Source: Pectinophora gossypiella (taxonomy: Eukaryota > Arthropoda > Insecta > Lepidoptera > Gelechiidae). From it: 64,000 nucleotides of DNA. Positions 20,999-32,138 of the stretch are shown here, one piece after another. The notes below the pieces were generated by a model. The model was given only the letters and a program-made list of their open reading frames with translations, searched no databases and was not told where the DNA came from. Position numbers and translations under genes: made by a program. The stretch is taken from the NCBI RefSeq assembly GCF_024362695.1, contig NC_065421.1, positions 7,440,598 to 7,504,597 of the forward strand, read 5' to 3'. The first letter of the stretch is position 1. Every line of letters starts with the position of its first letter.

Positions 20999-21310
20999 AC
21001 AGGGTGTTAGTGACACCGTAACGAAAACTGATAGGTGATTCAGACTATGATTTTGAGTTGATATCAAGCGTAATTTATTTTCCGTCGCAAAAGTATATAA
21101 CTGCAAATAATTTAAGAAAACAAAAAATATCATGAATTCCACTTGTTATAAACTCAGAATCATGGTCTGAATCATTCCCCTCAGTATTCTTTACGGTGTT
21201 TATATGTACTTGTATGGCTACCTGTAAGTACTTGTATGGGGTGTAAGTGACATCCTAACAAATACTGACGAGGATGATTCAGCTCATTATTCTGAGTTGA
21301 TATCAAATAA
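20999..21310. mobile_element. Foldback element FB, dimeric copy
   Basis: Left end CAGGGTGTTAGTGACACCGT; spacer TATGTACTTGTATGGCTACC; second unit begins GGGGTGTAAGTGACATCCTA and is cut off after GAGTTGATATCAA. Confidence 0.75.
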
Positions 21311-21409
21311 TATAATAATAATAATTTATTTATTACAAATAACTGCAGCGAAAGAAAAAAACAATAGTATAGGTTGTAATTGATATACAAAAAAGAAATG
21401 ATTCTCTGA

Positions 21410-21492
21410 CCTGCGATTTGTGATTTAGACCTGCGCTGGATTCGAACCTGCGACCTCAAAGTGAGAGGCAAGCGTTCTACCAATTGGGCTAA
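21410..21492 (-). repeat. SINE C head
   Basis: Plus sense reads CTGGATTCGAACCTGCGACC, then GAGAGGCAAGCGTTCTACCA, the inverse of the tRNA-like head. Confidence 0.7.
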
Positions 21493-21854
21493 TTTTGTTA
21501 TTTAAAAAAAAATGGATTTACTGCTTTTCGGTGTTCCATAGTCTATACTAGGAACACATGATTACCCTACAATACGAACACTATTATCCCATTGTTTACA
21601 ACTAGTAACAAAACTGTGTACATAAGAAATAATAAACTTTATGATGAATATTACAAAATATTACAACCGTGTGTACTTAAAATTATAAAATTACTAGTAT
21701 ACACGGTTGTGTAGTCACTATTGTTTTGAATACAAAAACCAACCAATTTTTCAGTGTAAGATTCAATGATAAGGGTCTTATACGTATATACCTCCGACAC
21801 GCATTTCTTGGGAAAGTGAGTTTCCTCACGGTTTTTCTGCATCGCTTGGCACGT

Positions 21855-21993
21855 AATAATCATGCATTACCCAAATATGAATTCGAAAACAATTCTTAAT
21901 TCTTAATTCGAAATTTCGAATTGTTTTCGAAAAGAATTTCGAATTGTTTTCGAAAAGAATTTCGAATTCATATTTGGGTAATACATGATTATT
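21855..21993. repeat. Hairpin containing a 23-bp tandem repeat
   Basis: AATAATCATGCATTACCCAA pairs with TTGGGTAATACATGATTATT. Between the arms a 23-bp unit beginning ATTTCGAATTGTTTTCG occurs 2.5 times (21913-21968). The left arm matches the tail of SINE C. Confidence 0.75.
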
Positions 21994-22137
21994 ACGAATC
22001 ATCTCTAAGGCTTCGTTTACATTTCAGGAACTACGTTTTTAATATTTTTTGCACCTAAAAATGCAGATACTAAACGTCATTTTATGTTACTAATATGACG
22101 TTTATTAACTGCAATTATTTACTAACAACTATGGATG

Positions 22138-22416
22138 CCGGTACGGCAATGCAAGACGGAAGAGGCGATTTACAGGGACTGTAACCTGGAACCTGACAGA
22201 GGGCAGCAGTAACTGTCAGTAGTATTTAAAAGTAGAGAACAGGAGTACTAGTACGGCTTTGAAATAGACTACTCTGGGCGCCATCTCACTCGCGTCAGAC
22301 AGAGTACTGCGAGGCGGAAGGCAAGAGGGAAACCACTGCCCTACTTTTCCCTAAAAAGTAGCATGAAGAATGCTACACCGACAAGAGAGTGGCTCTTAAA
22401 TAAGTGATAATAATGG
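22138..22416 (+). mobile_element. LINE 3' region ending GAGTGGCTCTTAAAT
   Basis: Reads ACCTGACAGAGGGCAGCAGT, AACTGTCAGTAGTATT, TCGCGTCAGACAGAGTACTG, and GCTACACCGACAAGAGAGTG. The end is shared with the RPRRAY family. Copies are at 24295-24535 and 40600-40828. Confidence 0.75.
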
Positions 22417-23399
22417 ATATAAAAAATATCCGAAATAAACGATTTTAATTTGAAGACGGCACTCCAATCAATAGGTGTTGGTTTCCATTCCGCTCAAACT
22501 GAATCTAAGCGCATGAGCATGCTCGAAGCATATCATGAAATACGCTTAACAGATTAAGGCCCATATGTAGGAGCAGTAGTTCTGTTAGCGAGGATCAAGT
22601 TGCACAGTTGACTAAAGCAACTTATAGGTAAGTACCTAGGTGCGTTTAGGTTGGTATGAAACCCGAGGACAACTGCTGCATTATGCTCGTGTGTATAGTT
22701 ACATTTTAATATGAATCCTAATTTATTTTTAACCTACACGGATAACAAGTTTAAAACTTCCCTACAAAAAAAAAAATATATGTATACTTATCTTATAAGT
22801 AGAAAAGTTGTTTATTTTATATACTTACGTAACTATTTGAATTCAGTTGGTAGGTATTAGATAGAGCGATGTTCAGAAGATATGCCGTGGTCGTATGAAA
22901 ATCTGTTCTGTGTTTACTTACTATGGCATACGATTATATCTAACACCTATTTATATACTATTGAATTCAAATAGGTAAATACCTAAAATGAACAAGTTAT
23001 CTGCTACAGTTGTCTATATATACGTTACATGCATTCTATTTTGTCGCGTCTGCATTGATAGACCGCAAAAGAGTACCTACAGAGGATTTTTAGACGAAAA
23101 AATATTTGTGTATCGCTTTAACTCGCAGGTACTGGGTCAACTAAGTATTAACTGTGAGAGAGATCTCGCAGCGCCTTTGCATACGAGAACATCAATTATA
23201 CAGCTCGGGTTTCCTATTCAAAACAGCTCTAACCACGTTAAAACCTTATATGGAGATATGCTCATATTATAGCTACGCTCCTACCTAATAAGAAGTTTTC
23301 TGTGCTTGATGTCTTAATTCATAAGCTTTTTGAGATATTTTAAAATTAATTTATTGTTTCACTTTTCGAGTAAAATTACTAATTTATCATTATTTGGGG
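22417..23399. other. Intron, no gene; one imperfect hairpin
   Basis: 22826-22978 folds on CTATTTGAATTC and GAATTCAAATAG, with further pairing inward (GATATGCCGTGGTCGTATG with CATACGATTATATC). An open frame at 22988-23272 has no recognisable domain. Confidence 0.45.
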
Positions 23400-23475
23400 T
23401 AATAGTAACCCTGACACCAGGGTTAATGAAGTTGGTAATTCACCTTACAACCCACACGATAGAAGAAGAAGATTT
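23400..23475 (+). repeat. SINE A tail fragment
   Basis: Reads GTAACCCTGACACCAGGGTT, then CAACCCACACGATAGAAGAA. Confidence 0.7.
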
Positions 23476-23502
23476 GAGGTTTACGCGGTTATTATCATAA
23501 TT

Positions 23503-23625
23503 AAAACTCATAATACCGGGTTTTTACCGCGTTAAAATCAGGGATATGAGACTTCCGATATTACAACATTGATGCAAGTGCCATGATCACGGATCCCTGA
23601 TTTTAACGCGGTATGATGTGTTTTA
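23503..23625. repeat. Foldback repeat E
   Basis: Shares GGTTTTTACCGCGTTAAAAT, GGGATATGAGACT and TGCAAGTGCCATGATCACGG with 20612-20790. The right arm reads GGTATGATGTGTTTTAATTT. Confidence 0.7.
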
Positions 23626-23651
23626 ATTTATCTTCTTATATAAGGAGTCTA

Positions 23652-23901
23652 CTACCACGACGCCTGTACCCGTCATGAGGCACCCAATGCGTGACGATCC
23701 GTGCCCACCGCTCAGGATGTATGCGAAAAACATGTTCGGCCCAATCCCATTTGAGATTTAAAGAAAGAAAGAGATGGCGTAACACTTGGACGCTTGCCGG
23801 AGGGACTGGCCGGAGTACGCACAGGACCGCAAAAAATGGAAAGAGGAATGGGAGGCCTTTGCCCAGCAGTGGGATCTTGTAGGCTAGATTAGATTAGATT
23901 T
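23652..23901 (+). mobile_element. RTE-type LINE 3' end with 5' inversion
   Basis: 23652-23755 is the reverse complement of the region equivalent to 61345-61445, and 23766-23884 continues in the forward sense (RRDWPEYAQDRKKWKEEWEA) to the same stop and GATTAGATTAGATT tail. The two parts are adjacent in the intact copy at 61299-61580. Confidence 0.85.
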
Positions 23902-24294
23902 TTAGTAATAAGAGGAGTTAGTGGGATAAGTTACAAAATATATACTTTATAGAGCTCAAAGAACTTAAGGTACAGAAAATATGAAACATATAAGAAATGC
24001 AGAACAGGTATATTGATGGGATGTTTGAATTTTTGATGTGACAATGTTTTGCTAGAAGTTTAAATAAATAAATAAATAGTTAGTCAAACCCAGAGTCGAC
24101 AATATAGGCGTGATGCTGTTATGTCACTTATTTATTTGGGACAACGACAGCATAATGAGATTACAATTATTGGCAAAAAAGCTATCCATTTAAAAATCAA
24201 CAAATTGAGAGTATCAGCGTTACAATTACAACATTTTGTATTTGAGATTTATGCACGAGAAAAAGTTTATGTTATATTTCATTGCGTAATAATA
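23902..24294. other. Intron, no gene
   Basis: 24090-24130 includes ATAGGCGTGATGCTGTTATG, which resembles a repeat end near 35070. Nothing else recognised. Confidence 0.45.
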
Positions 24295-24535
24295 CACTAA
24301 CCTGAAACCTGGAACTTGACAGAGGGCAGCAGTAACTGTCAGTACTATTCAGAGGTGGAGGACAGGAGTCCTAGTACGGCTTTGAAATAAACTACTCTGG
24401 GCGCCATCCCCCCACTCGCGTCAGACAAAGAACTGCGGGGCGGAAGGCCAGAGGGAAACCACTACCCTATTTTTCCCTAAAAAGTAGCATGTAGAATGTT
24501 ACAACGATAAGAGCGTGGCTCTTAAATTAGTGATG
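24295..24535 (+). mobile_element. LINE 3' region abutting exon H
   Basis: Same family as 22138-22416: CTTGACAGAGGGCAGCAGTA, TCGCGTCAGACAAAGAACTG, AAGAGCGTGGCTCTTAAATT, then AGTGATG. It ends 14 bp from the exon H boundary and runs opposite to the host gene. Confidence 0.8.
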
Positions 24536-24549
24536 GATACTACACTTAC

Positions 24550-24729
24550 CAGTCTCATTAACACTGCTGTTGAACCGGGCCCTGCCGGTGACCGGGTCCA
24601 AGGCCTCCAACACGAAGGTCTGCGGCAGTCCGCCGTCGTAGCCGGCCACGCAGCGCACGCGCAGCCAGCTCGCCTCCGTCGTCACGTTGCCGGCATGTAG
24701 CGAGCAGTTACGAGGCGCGGTCGGTCGGG
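24550..24729 (-). CDS. Side-like exon H: first half of fibronectin type III domain
   Basis: The acceptor is TTTGTCACCAG and the donor GTAAGTGT. The 180-bp exon completes an alanine codon and leaves one base. It encodes RPTAPRNCSLHAGNVTTEAS, with the FN3 tryptophan in SWLRVRC, then GYDGGLPQTFVLEALDP and FNSSVNET. A LINE 3' tail in the opposite orientation ends 14 bp outside the exon on the donor side. Confidence 0.93.
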
Positions 24730-24754
24730 CTGGTGACAAAGTTCACTTTTAATT

Positions 24755-25085
24755 CAATTCAAAATATAATATACCTTTGATACAGTAAATTTTTGTATAC
24801 AATAATTTTGTCGAATGTCTCGTCCACCTACAACTATGGCACAGGGCCTTAAATGTTCTTAAAAACTGCAGCATCATGTTCCTAGCATTATCTCGTTTTC
24901 ACAGGGTCCGCTTACCTAACCTGAAGATTTGGCAGGTCCGCTATTTTACACAAGCGACTGTCTGTCTGACTTTCCAACCCGCGAAGGGAAAACCAGCCTA
25001 ATACACGTTAGGTAACATACCTCCGAAGCGCATTTCTAGGGTATGTGGGTTTCCTCACGATGTTTTCCTTTACCGCTTCCGTTTC
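24755..25085 (-). repeat. LINE-like 3' end followed by SINE C body fragment
   Basis: 24755-24900 contains AATTCAATTCAAAATATAAT and CACAGGGCCTTAAATG, similar to the LINE 3' ends at 29865 and 46995. 24955-25085 contains TGTCTGACTTTCCAACCCGC and TTTCCTCACGATGTTTTCCT from SINE C. Confidence 0.55.
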
Positions 25086-26084
25086 TTAAAAACTGCAACA
25101 TTTTTACTGTTTATTTAAATATACGTTGTTTATCTTCAAACGTTAAAGTCTTTTGTTAAATATCTTATTATAACTTAACAAACAATAAAACAATGGAACA
25201 AAGTAATAAAACAATGTGTACCCACCCCTGTCGCTTAATAAATTTGAGTGCTCTAAAACAAAATTCAACACAAATAATTAAATCTAACGTTTTTGTCAGG
25301 CGCCTGAACGTATTCGTGGCGCGTAAATCACTCAAATCTACTAAGAAATTATTCCACAAGGTGCGTGCGTTGAAATGAAAATTAAGTGCACGGCTAAACT
25401 CACTAATTTCCCTTGACTTATGGCGTCGGGTGACAATTTAACGAGTTATATATTATAACAAACTGCGGGATATTAAACGTTGCGGCGGGCGGCGTATTTC
25501 GCTGCACCTCCCGCTAACTCATATTTCCAGTGCAACCATGTCATATAGCCATAATAAAGCTTTAGAAGTGTTTCCAAAGTGCAGTTTATTTCTGTTACTT
25601 ACTCAACAGAAATGTCCAAGAATATCGCCGTGAACTCATTTCGAGATTTCACCTCAACAAATAAACTTTGCTAATGAGTTTTATTGTGACAATACAATTT
25701 GAATTTAAAGCTGTGTTATTTTCGTTAAATTAAATAAAGTCACTAAGCTGTGGTCATTTTACCTGTAACTGGGCTTTATGATATGGAAAATCGGTGTACT
25801 CAATTTCGTATAAGTAGGTACACATTTTTATTTTAAATTTCATGGGTTCAGTACAATGAAAGGCTGTACATGTATATATATTTAAGTAGTAGGAGATAGT
25901 TGATGTAGGTGCCTACGTTTAATGTTGTCAGTTTTGCTGTCGAAAATCTCATCAGCAAAATTTTCCAAAGTTATTCTGATGTCATTTTCTCCAATTAAAA
26001 CCTCGCTATAGACACGCTAGTTTCAATCCAGGTAAAAAATTGTTCTCAATTTACGTCCGGAATGAAATGTACGATAAAAACATA
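25086..26084. other. Intron, no gene; partly unique-looking
   Basis: 25380-25620 is less AT-rich (CGTTGCGGCGGGCGGCGTAT) than its surroundings and contains no known repeat here. Open frames on both strands at 25168-25378 overlap each other and look like chance. Confidence 0.45.
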
Positions 26085-26094
26085 ACTACTTACT

Positions 26095-26425
26095 TCTTCT
26101 TCTATCGTGTGGGTTGTGAGGTGAATTACCAACCTCATCAACCCTGGTGTCAGGGTTATTATTGAGCCGTCAAACGCCCCTGACATGGCTCATGTAACGA
26201 CTACTTACTTACATCAGTAAGTAGTAACCGGGACCAACGGCTTAACGTGCCTTCTGAAGCAGCATCATCTTACTTTTTGGACAATCAGGTGACCAGCCTG
26301 TAATGTCCTAATCAAACTAGGGATCACAAGGTGATTTTTGTGATATGTCCCCATCGGGATTCGAACCCGGGACCTAAGGATTATGAGCCCAACGCTCAAC
26401 CACTGGACCACGGAGGCCGATACTT
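26095..26425 (-). mobile_element. SINE family A, full length with target duplication
   Basis: Plus sense starts TCTTCTATCGTGTGGGTTGT and ends with the head GGACCACGGAGGC. ACTACTTACT occurs at 26085-26094 and 26426-26435. The B box in reverse is GGGATTCGAACCCGGGACCT. Confidence 0.85.
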
Positions 26426-26435
26426 ACTACTTACT

Positions 26436-27109
26436 GTAAAAGCCGTATTTACAGTACTAAATAATAAACCAGCTTTCACATTTGGCGCAGTAGCCACAAC
26501 CCACGATACCTACTAAACGTATTCCACTAAGCACCATTAATGGTGGTTGGCTTCCGTATAAATGGAAATTATTTGAAAACTATCGCATTACAAAATTTAG
26601 AGCGTTTCCACATCACAGGTAATAGTGGTAAACCGCTATTGAATTGATAATTTTGTGCAGTTGCATTTATTTGAATTGAAGCATTCTTTTTATGCAAATT
26701 GAAATAGTAAGTATATTAAATTTCAGGCATGTTCATTGGGGATGAAAAGCGGACGTGTGAACTGTCGAAGAAGAAGAAGTCACTTAAGTATAACATTTTG
26801 ATGTCTATTACTTATACTTTTTGAGGATGTCGATCCTTGGAATGACTGTCATTTTCAGAAGTATGAATTCTTAATATTTATTTTGTCTCAAACACTTACT
26901 CTGATAACATGTTATTCGGTTTTAGTAAACAAATTTTCAATGCTTTTAATATTTAAATAATTTATTGTAGTTACTTCTAGTAGCGTCATAATATCTATGA
27001 GCTAGAGTAAGGTTCAATGTATGCGACTAAAAGCCGCAGAGAAATTATGAAACGTGAGCTCTGTATTTCACATAGTGTTGACTCGAACAGCGCCGTATAA
27101 GATACACAT
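26436..27109. other. Intron, no gene
   Basis: Nothing recognised apart from a GAAGAAGAAGAAG tail near 26765 that may be the end of a decayed retroelement. Confidence 0.45.
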
Positions 27110-27450
27110 TGGCCCAATTCCCGCAGACACCGCCTAATTTTATTTTAAGTTATACCCATCATTTTCTTACCCGCCGAAAAGGAAAGGGACGGATGATTAA
27201 CAACTGTTAATTTGAAAATAAATGAATAACCCAGGTGAATAAACTAGGCATCCCGCTGCTATTCACCCTGTATAACATGTGTTGTCAACTTAATTCTGTC
27301 GGGTTATTGCCCAATACAAAATTTTGGGAGGGGTTTTTAATTCTCTGCCTAAAATTGACATGTGATCCATAAATTTTATGCCAGTCGATTACCTGTCCCT
27401 TTCCTTTTCGGCGGATAAGACGAATATAACTTAAAATAAAATTAGATGGT
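27110..27450. mobile_element. Foldback MITE P
   Basis: Left arm TTTTATTTTAAGTTATACCC and CGCCGAAAAGGAAAGGGACG pairs with CGATTACCTGTCCC and CTTTCCTTTTCGGCGGATAA. The interior shares GTTGTCAACTTAATTCTGTC-type words with 14205-14535. Confidence 0.8.
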
Positions 27451-29190
27451 ATGTAAGTACTGGAATTAGCACCAGTATAGATAAGTAAGAGGCTGAATGT
27501 TGATTTCTGAACGAAGACGAATAAAGAAAAGATGGATGAGTGACTTGAAATGAACGGTGTGAACGGATTGAGATGACTGACTGATTTTTAAAAAGAGACG
27601 TTGGGTGAGAGTCGAGGTGGAAGGGTGTTATTTTTTGATCTGCGTTAATTGTTAATATTTTCAATTAAAAAAGTGTAATGTCTGCGCGCTTATTAAGAAG
27701 AAAACAATAAAAAAAAGTGTTAAAGGTGCTAACGTGTTTAATTCTCGCCCGACGATCCCACATATATATAACATTTACCCCTCTGGTTGATTGAGGTTTG
27801 GCCCATGGCCAGTTGGGTCATGTACTAGGTTTACGATAAATTATGAAATTATGATTACTAAATAAAGAGAAGAGTTTCTTTTCTCTATTAAACTTATTTA
27901 TAAATTTTAATCAAGAAATCCATACTAATAAGTGCGACATTCTGTCACGTTTTTCTATGACGTCACAGTATGCTTTTTCATTTTAATATTATAGTAATTT
28001 TTCGTTTCGACGTTTTGTAAAAAGTAACTGACTCGACTAGTTGGAAACAAGCCTATTGTGGGACGTGTTTAGGCAATTTATGTTATGTATAGGAATTATA
28101 GTCAGTAGTAGATGCCCACGGCTTATGTAATGTTTTTAACCAGCACGTTTCGCTACAGATTCGTGTTCTCACTGCTAAAAATATTGTCTTTGATCTTTAC
28201 ATATACATAACCAAATAAAAGTAAAATCCCCTGCTAAATTCCTACAGTCAGAGCCTTTACAGAACGCACGAAATTCAACTTTATCGCTCTTATTGGGTAT
28301 TCAATTTGCTCGGGTCTTTTGTAGATTTTTCTATTCACTGTGACATCCTATTTGTGTGCTTTTACACAGTTTGGCGTGTCGTCCTAAATTTCGAATCTCT
28401 CTGATAGGCTTTAGCTTAGCCATAACGGAGTGACAGACAAAATTTCATTTTTGGTTCTCTTTGCTTTGGCATTCCGTGAAGATTGGATGTATGTTTGGTA
28501 CAGCACAAACTTTGAGGCATCTGTCTAGTTTTGAAGTTGGTTTTGGAATATTGAAAAGAACATGAAGTTCTTTAAATAAATTTTAAAAACTCTATTTATG
28601 ATTATGTCTGTAGTTAAATATAGCAACACAGTCACACAATGGTAGCGATAAGGTTTTGACATGGTTGTAACAATGGGTTCGGTTCAGTGAATCAATTGAA
28701 GATTAAGCAGCTATAAATACCCGTTATGATTTACGCGAACTCGGCTTGCCACACCCTATAAATTGTAGGGAGATTCTGTTTGTATGAACACAGTCGGGGG
28801 CTATTTTATTACTTCCAAATATGATATATTTTGCTCATAAAAACACAGTTCATAAGGCATTATTTTGGCACCGTGACTTTTACTCACAACATTCGAGATA
28901 GGATAATTAGATCATTAAGGATAACATAACACAACACCTGAATAAACTTGGTTTTCTTTAAAGATATTAGATATAAGATATTTGATAAGGAATAGTGCAC
29001 CTACCATCGTGTTTAGTACAATCATCTAATTTTTTTCGTTACGGTGTTACTAACACCCTTGTACGTTTTATCATTTGGGAGGCTCAGGTGATGCCATTAA
29101 CAATACGTCTTCAATCGGATCGTGTATGGAGTATACTCCATCACCAACAACAATAGAAAATATATATAGTAATGTATACCTATGTTTTGT
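27451..29190. other. Intron, no gene
   Basis: About 1.7 kb with no coding region. 29037-29060 (TTACGGTGTTACTAACACCC) is a remnant of the FB foldback end. 27775-27830 looks like a decayed retroelement tail. Confidence 0.45.
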
Positions 29191-29194
29191 GGGC

Positions 29195-29292
29195 GGAAGA
29201 CAAAAGAGAAAACACTGCCCTATTTTTTCCCTAAAAAACTAGCATAGAGAATGCTACATCGACAAGAGCGTGGCTCTTAAATTTGTGATGTG
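29195..29292 (+). repeat. LINE tail, RPRRAY family
   Basis: Reads GAATGCTACATCGACAAGAG, then CGTGGCTCTTAAATTTGTGA. Confidence 0.65.
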
Positions 29293-29768
29293 AACCTTGT
29301 ATGAATCTTTAACAAACTATGTCTGTGCGTGGTAACTTGTACTTAAGTCAGCTCAGTAAGCTATGCTTGGCAGAGAACTAAAGTCGACGCGACGTTGCTC
29401 AAAGGATTAGTAGTTTGAAGTGGTATTAAGTCAGTCTAATTTGCCGCAGAATCAATAATCTTTAGAGGAAATATGCTTTTTAGTTAAACCACGACTTGGC
29501 AAACATAGATTAAGACCTATGGATAAAGACAAGACAATATGTGTAAGAAGTCTGTTAGCAAGTGTACGAGAACTAACGACCCGGGGCGTGATTGGCACTA
29601 CCTTACGTCAATCCCGTACATTTTAATCACTGTCACTGTCGTATTTTATAATCGTTTGCAACTTGGCTGATCCCCTTGGTTCCGTAGTGTCAGTGACGTC
29701 AAGCTGTAGTGTAGGTAACTCGTGTGAATCAATTAGACACTTCGCTGGCAATCAACCTTCAAACTTTT

Positions 29769-30050
29769 TGGCCTTTGGCGGCTCAATGGTAACCCTGACA
29801 CCAGGGTTGATGAGGTTGGTAATTCAACTTACAACCCACACGATAAAAGAAGAAGAACCTTTAAATTCAAATTCAAAAATATCTTTATTCAGTAGGTAAC
29901 ATAGTTACACTTTGAATCGTCATTTTTACATAACGAACGTCTCATCCGCCTAAAACTACTGCAGCTTCTCACAACCTGTATAGCCGGGGAAAAGAAGCTG
30001 CAAGAAAAACTTCGGCACAGGACTTTAGACGTTCTTTTTTAAAAAAATAA
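29769..30050. repeat. SINE A tail (plus) followed by LINE 3' end (minus)
   Basis: 29769-29853 ends CACGATAAAAGAAGAAGAA. 29865-30050 contains AAATTCAAATTCAAAAATAT, then TCTCACAACCTGTATAGCCG and CTTCGGCACAGGACTTTAGA, typical of a CR1- or Jockey-like 3' end in insects. Confidence 0.6.
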
Positions 30051-30133
30051 TAATACTTTTATACAATTTAGTTAAGTTGATGACCTATCATCAGTAAGCC
30101 CTAGGTCGCAGGGGAAGAACTAGAAGGACTTAC

Positions 30134-30320
30134 ATTGGCCAAATTGGAGATGTCCTTAGAAAAGGTTTGGTACGATCTATTAACCGGCGTGCGTCTATGA
30201 AGCGATTGATGAATGTGGAGGAAGCAAGAGAAGTGTGTCAGGATCGAAGCAACAGGAATTCTATAGTCTCTGCTTACCCCGGTGGGAAATAGGCGTGAGT
30301 TTATGTATGTATGTATATGT
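30134..30320 (+). mobile_element. KRLMN-family LINE 3' end
   Basis: Encodes KRLMNVEEAREVCQDRSNRN, SIVSAYPGGK and a stop, followed by TTTATGTATGTATGTATATG. The C-terminal pattern is typical of RTE-related LINEs. Confidence 0.75.
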
Positions 30321-30447
30321 GCAATTTAGTAATCTAGTAACCACTTTTTCTTACTCGTCTTTTCTTTTAAGTTTGTTTACACTGAAATAGTTGAAAGGTA
30401 AAGGTGAGGATTGAAGTTGAATTTGAATTGATGATATTATGACTTAC

Positions 30448-30582
30448 CAGCAGGAACAATCTGGAATATGCAGGGCTCAGCCTGCCCCCCGACAGTGTTG
30501 CGACCTCGGCAGCTGAGCGCCCCGTAGTCTCGCTCACTCTGCGGTTTGTAACTGAGTTCACTCGTGCTCCCATTGGCTGTAC
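30448..30582 (-). CDS. Side-like exon G: second half of Ig domain 5
   Basis: The acceptor is TTATTTCGATAG and the donor GTAAGTCA. The 135-bp exon completes a glycine codon and leaves one base. It encodes TANGSTSELSYKPQ, then SERDYGALSCRGRNTVGGQA and EPCIFQIVPA. The second Ig5 cysteine is residue 344. The usual tyrosine two residues before it is leucine, a departure that is common in this family's Ig5 and is not taken as damage. Confidence 0.93.
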
Positions 30583-31714
30583 CTATCGAAATAATATTCT
30601 TCGTTAGCGATGTTATACGTATATATCTAAAACATCTACTCGTATTCAATAAATAATAATTTGGAAATATCAAACGATTTTACATGAAATAGGGTATTTG
30701 AGTGGGTGCAAAGACAAATTACGTGAAAATCACCTCCGATCATGTAGTTAATGCCATCTGCGCTAAATTTACAATAAGTCACGTCAAAAAAACCTAATTA
30801 TAAAATGTTAATCTTGAAATAGAAGCTAGTCTAAAAAGATAAAAGCTAGTCTAAGACTATAAAAAAACTGTGTTGCTTTGCTGACTTATTTATAAATTTT
30901 AATTACAATGTCAATCAACCAACCAACCAATCAACCATTGTCAATCGTTTTTATTGATGATGTCATAAGGACAGTAATTTCATACAAATCTAATAGAAAA
31001 TTTTCATTTAGACCTTTTGTAAAAAGTATCTTATTTGACAAAGTTGTAAAATTTTGATCTCATAAAATAGCCTACAGTCCATAATAGCCCGTTTATGAGA
31101 TAATGGCCATTTGTGTTTATTTAAAGCTTTCAATACGATATATATCTATGCATGTTATTTAGTACTTATTTATAATTGAAATATTCATAAAGAGGTGATG
31201 AGTGGATCGAGTAAGACCGCTCTTTTTTTTTTTGAAACACCTAAGCTACACCCCCGCTGGCGCCCACACAGCTTTCAATACGAGTTTCGAGTGTAAATAT
31301 TTTTATGAATATCACATTTATAATTGTTTAAGTAGCTTTTCGCTACAACACATGCACAAAGTACCGAGGTGCTGTGGATAAGGTCTCAACGACAACCCTA
31401 TACAATATAGGTATCAAAATCACTAAAATAAAATCAGGATATCTTATTAGAAATATTTTTCATAACTTCAAATCCTGTTCAGATAAAAACATTGATCTTA
31501 GATAGATTTTAAATTTGCCTTTAAATATGTTAAACACTTTGTGCCCTTTAACAACTTATAGTTAGAAAATGCTGCTGAAATAATAGTAAGTACTTAAGTA
31601 AGTAAGTAAAATGTTTCTTTTTCATAAAGGCACAAAATATATTGTTACAACAAAAACCCCAAAAAAACAATTCCTCGAGTTCGCTTAAAAATATCACGTA
31701 ATAATAAATACAGT
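30583..31714. other. Intron, no gene
   Basis: 30735-30790 holds a repeat T remnant (TAGTTAATGCCATCTGCG, ACAATAAGTCACGTCAAAAA). 30917-30938 is a short AACC repeat. Nothing else recognised. Confidence 0.45.
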
Positions 31715-31860
31715 TAATTTATAACTAAGAGATCTTTTGCATAAAATGTTTAAATAAAGATTTACAGAATTTACTTTTATTGCACTCCTGACGTATGTCG
31801 ACAGGCAGCGTGTTGTACAGGAGTGTTCTGACATCGAAGGCGTAAATGTGTAGAATGCAT
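31715..31860 (-). mobile_element. LINE C-terminal fragment
   Basis: Minus frame reads FDVRTLLYNTLPVDIRQECN, then KSKFCKSLFKHFMQKIS and a stop. The N-T-L-P-x-D-I-R pattern is common at the end of Jockey-superfamily reverse transcriptases. Confidence 0.55.
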
Positions 31861-32138
31861 TATTTTGTCATTGAAATAATAATAACATACTTATTTTGTC
31901 GTACAGCGCATTCAACAGTCGACTACAATCGCATATTCAGAGAAGCACAAAGAGAAATACAAACGCACCCAAACCTATGCCAAATATTTGTACTACTGCA
32001 AACGTTTGCTCCGATCGCTGATGAATTGAATTCGAGACCTAAACAGCGCAATATTAACTAGATAAATTCTCCGACTATCAAAAATAGCTTGACTAAAATA
32101 GTTCTTGGATTCGTGAAATATATTTCGCTCTAAATACA

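Noticed and set aside
26331..26420. tRNA-like head with a good B box
   Set aside because: It is the head of a roughly 320-bp SINE A unit with target duplication, not an independent tRNA gene; the same applies at 9912, 33854, 51991, 54854, 56400, 58330 and 60660.
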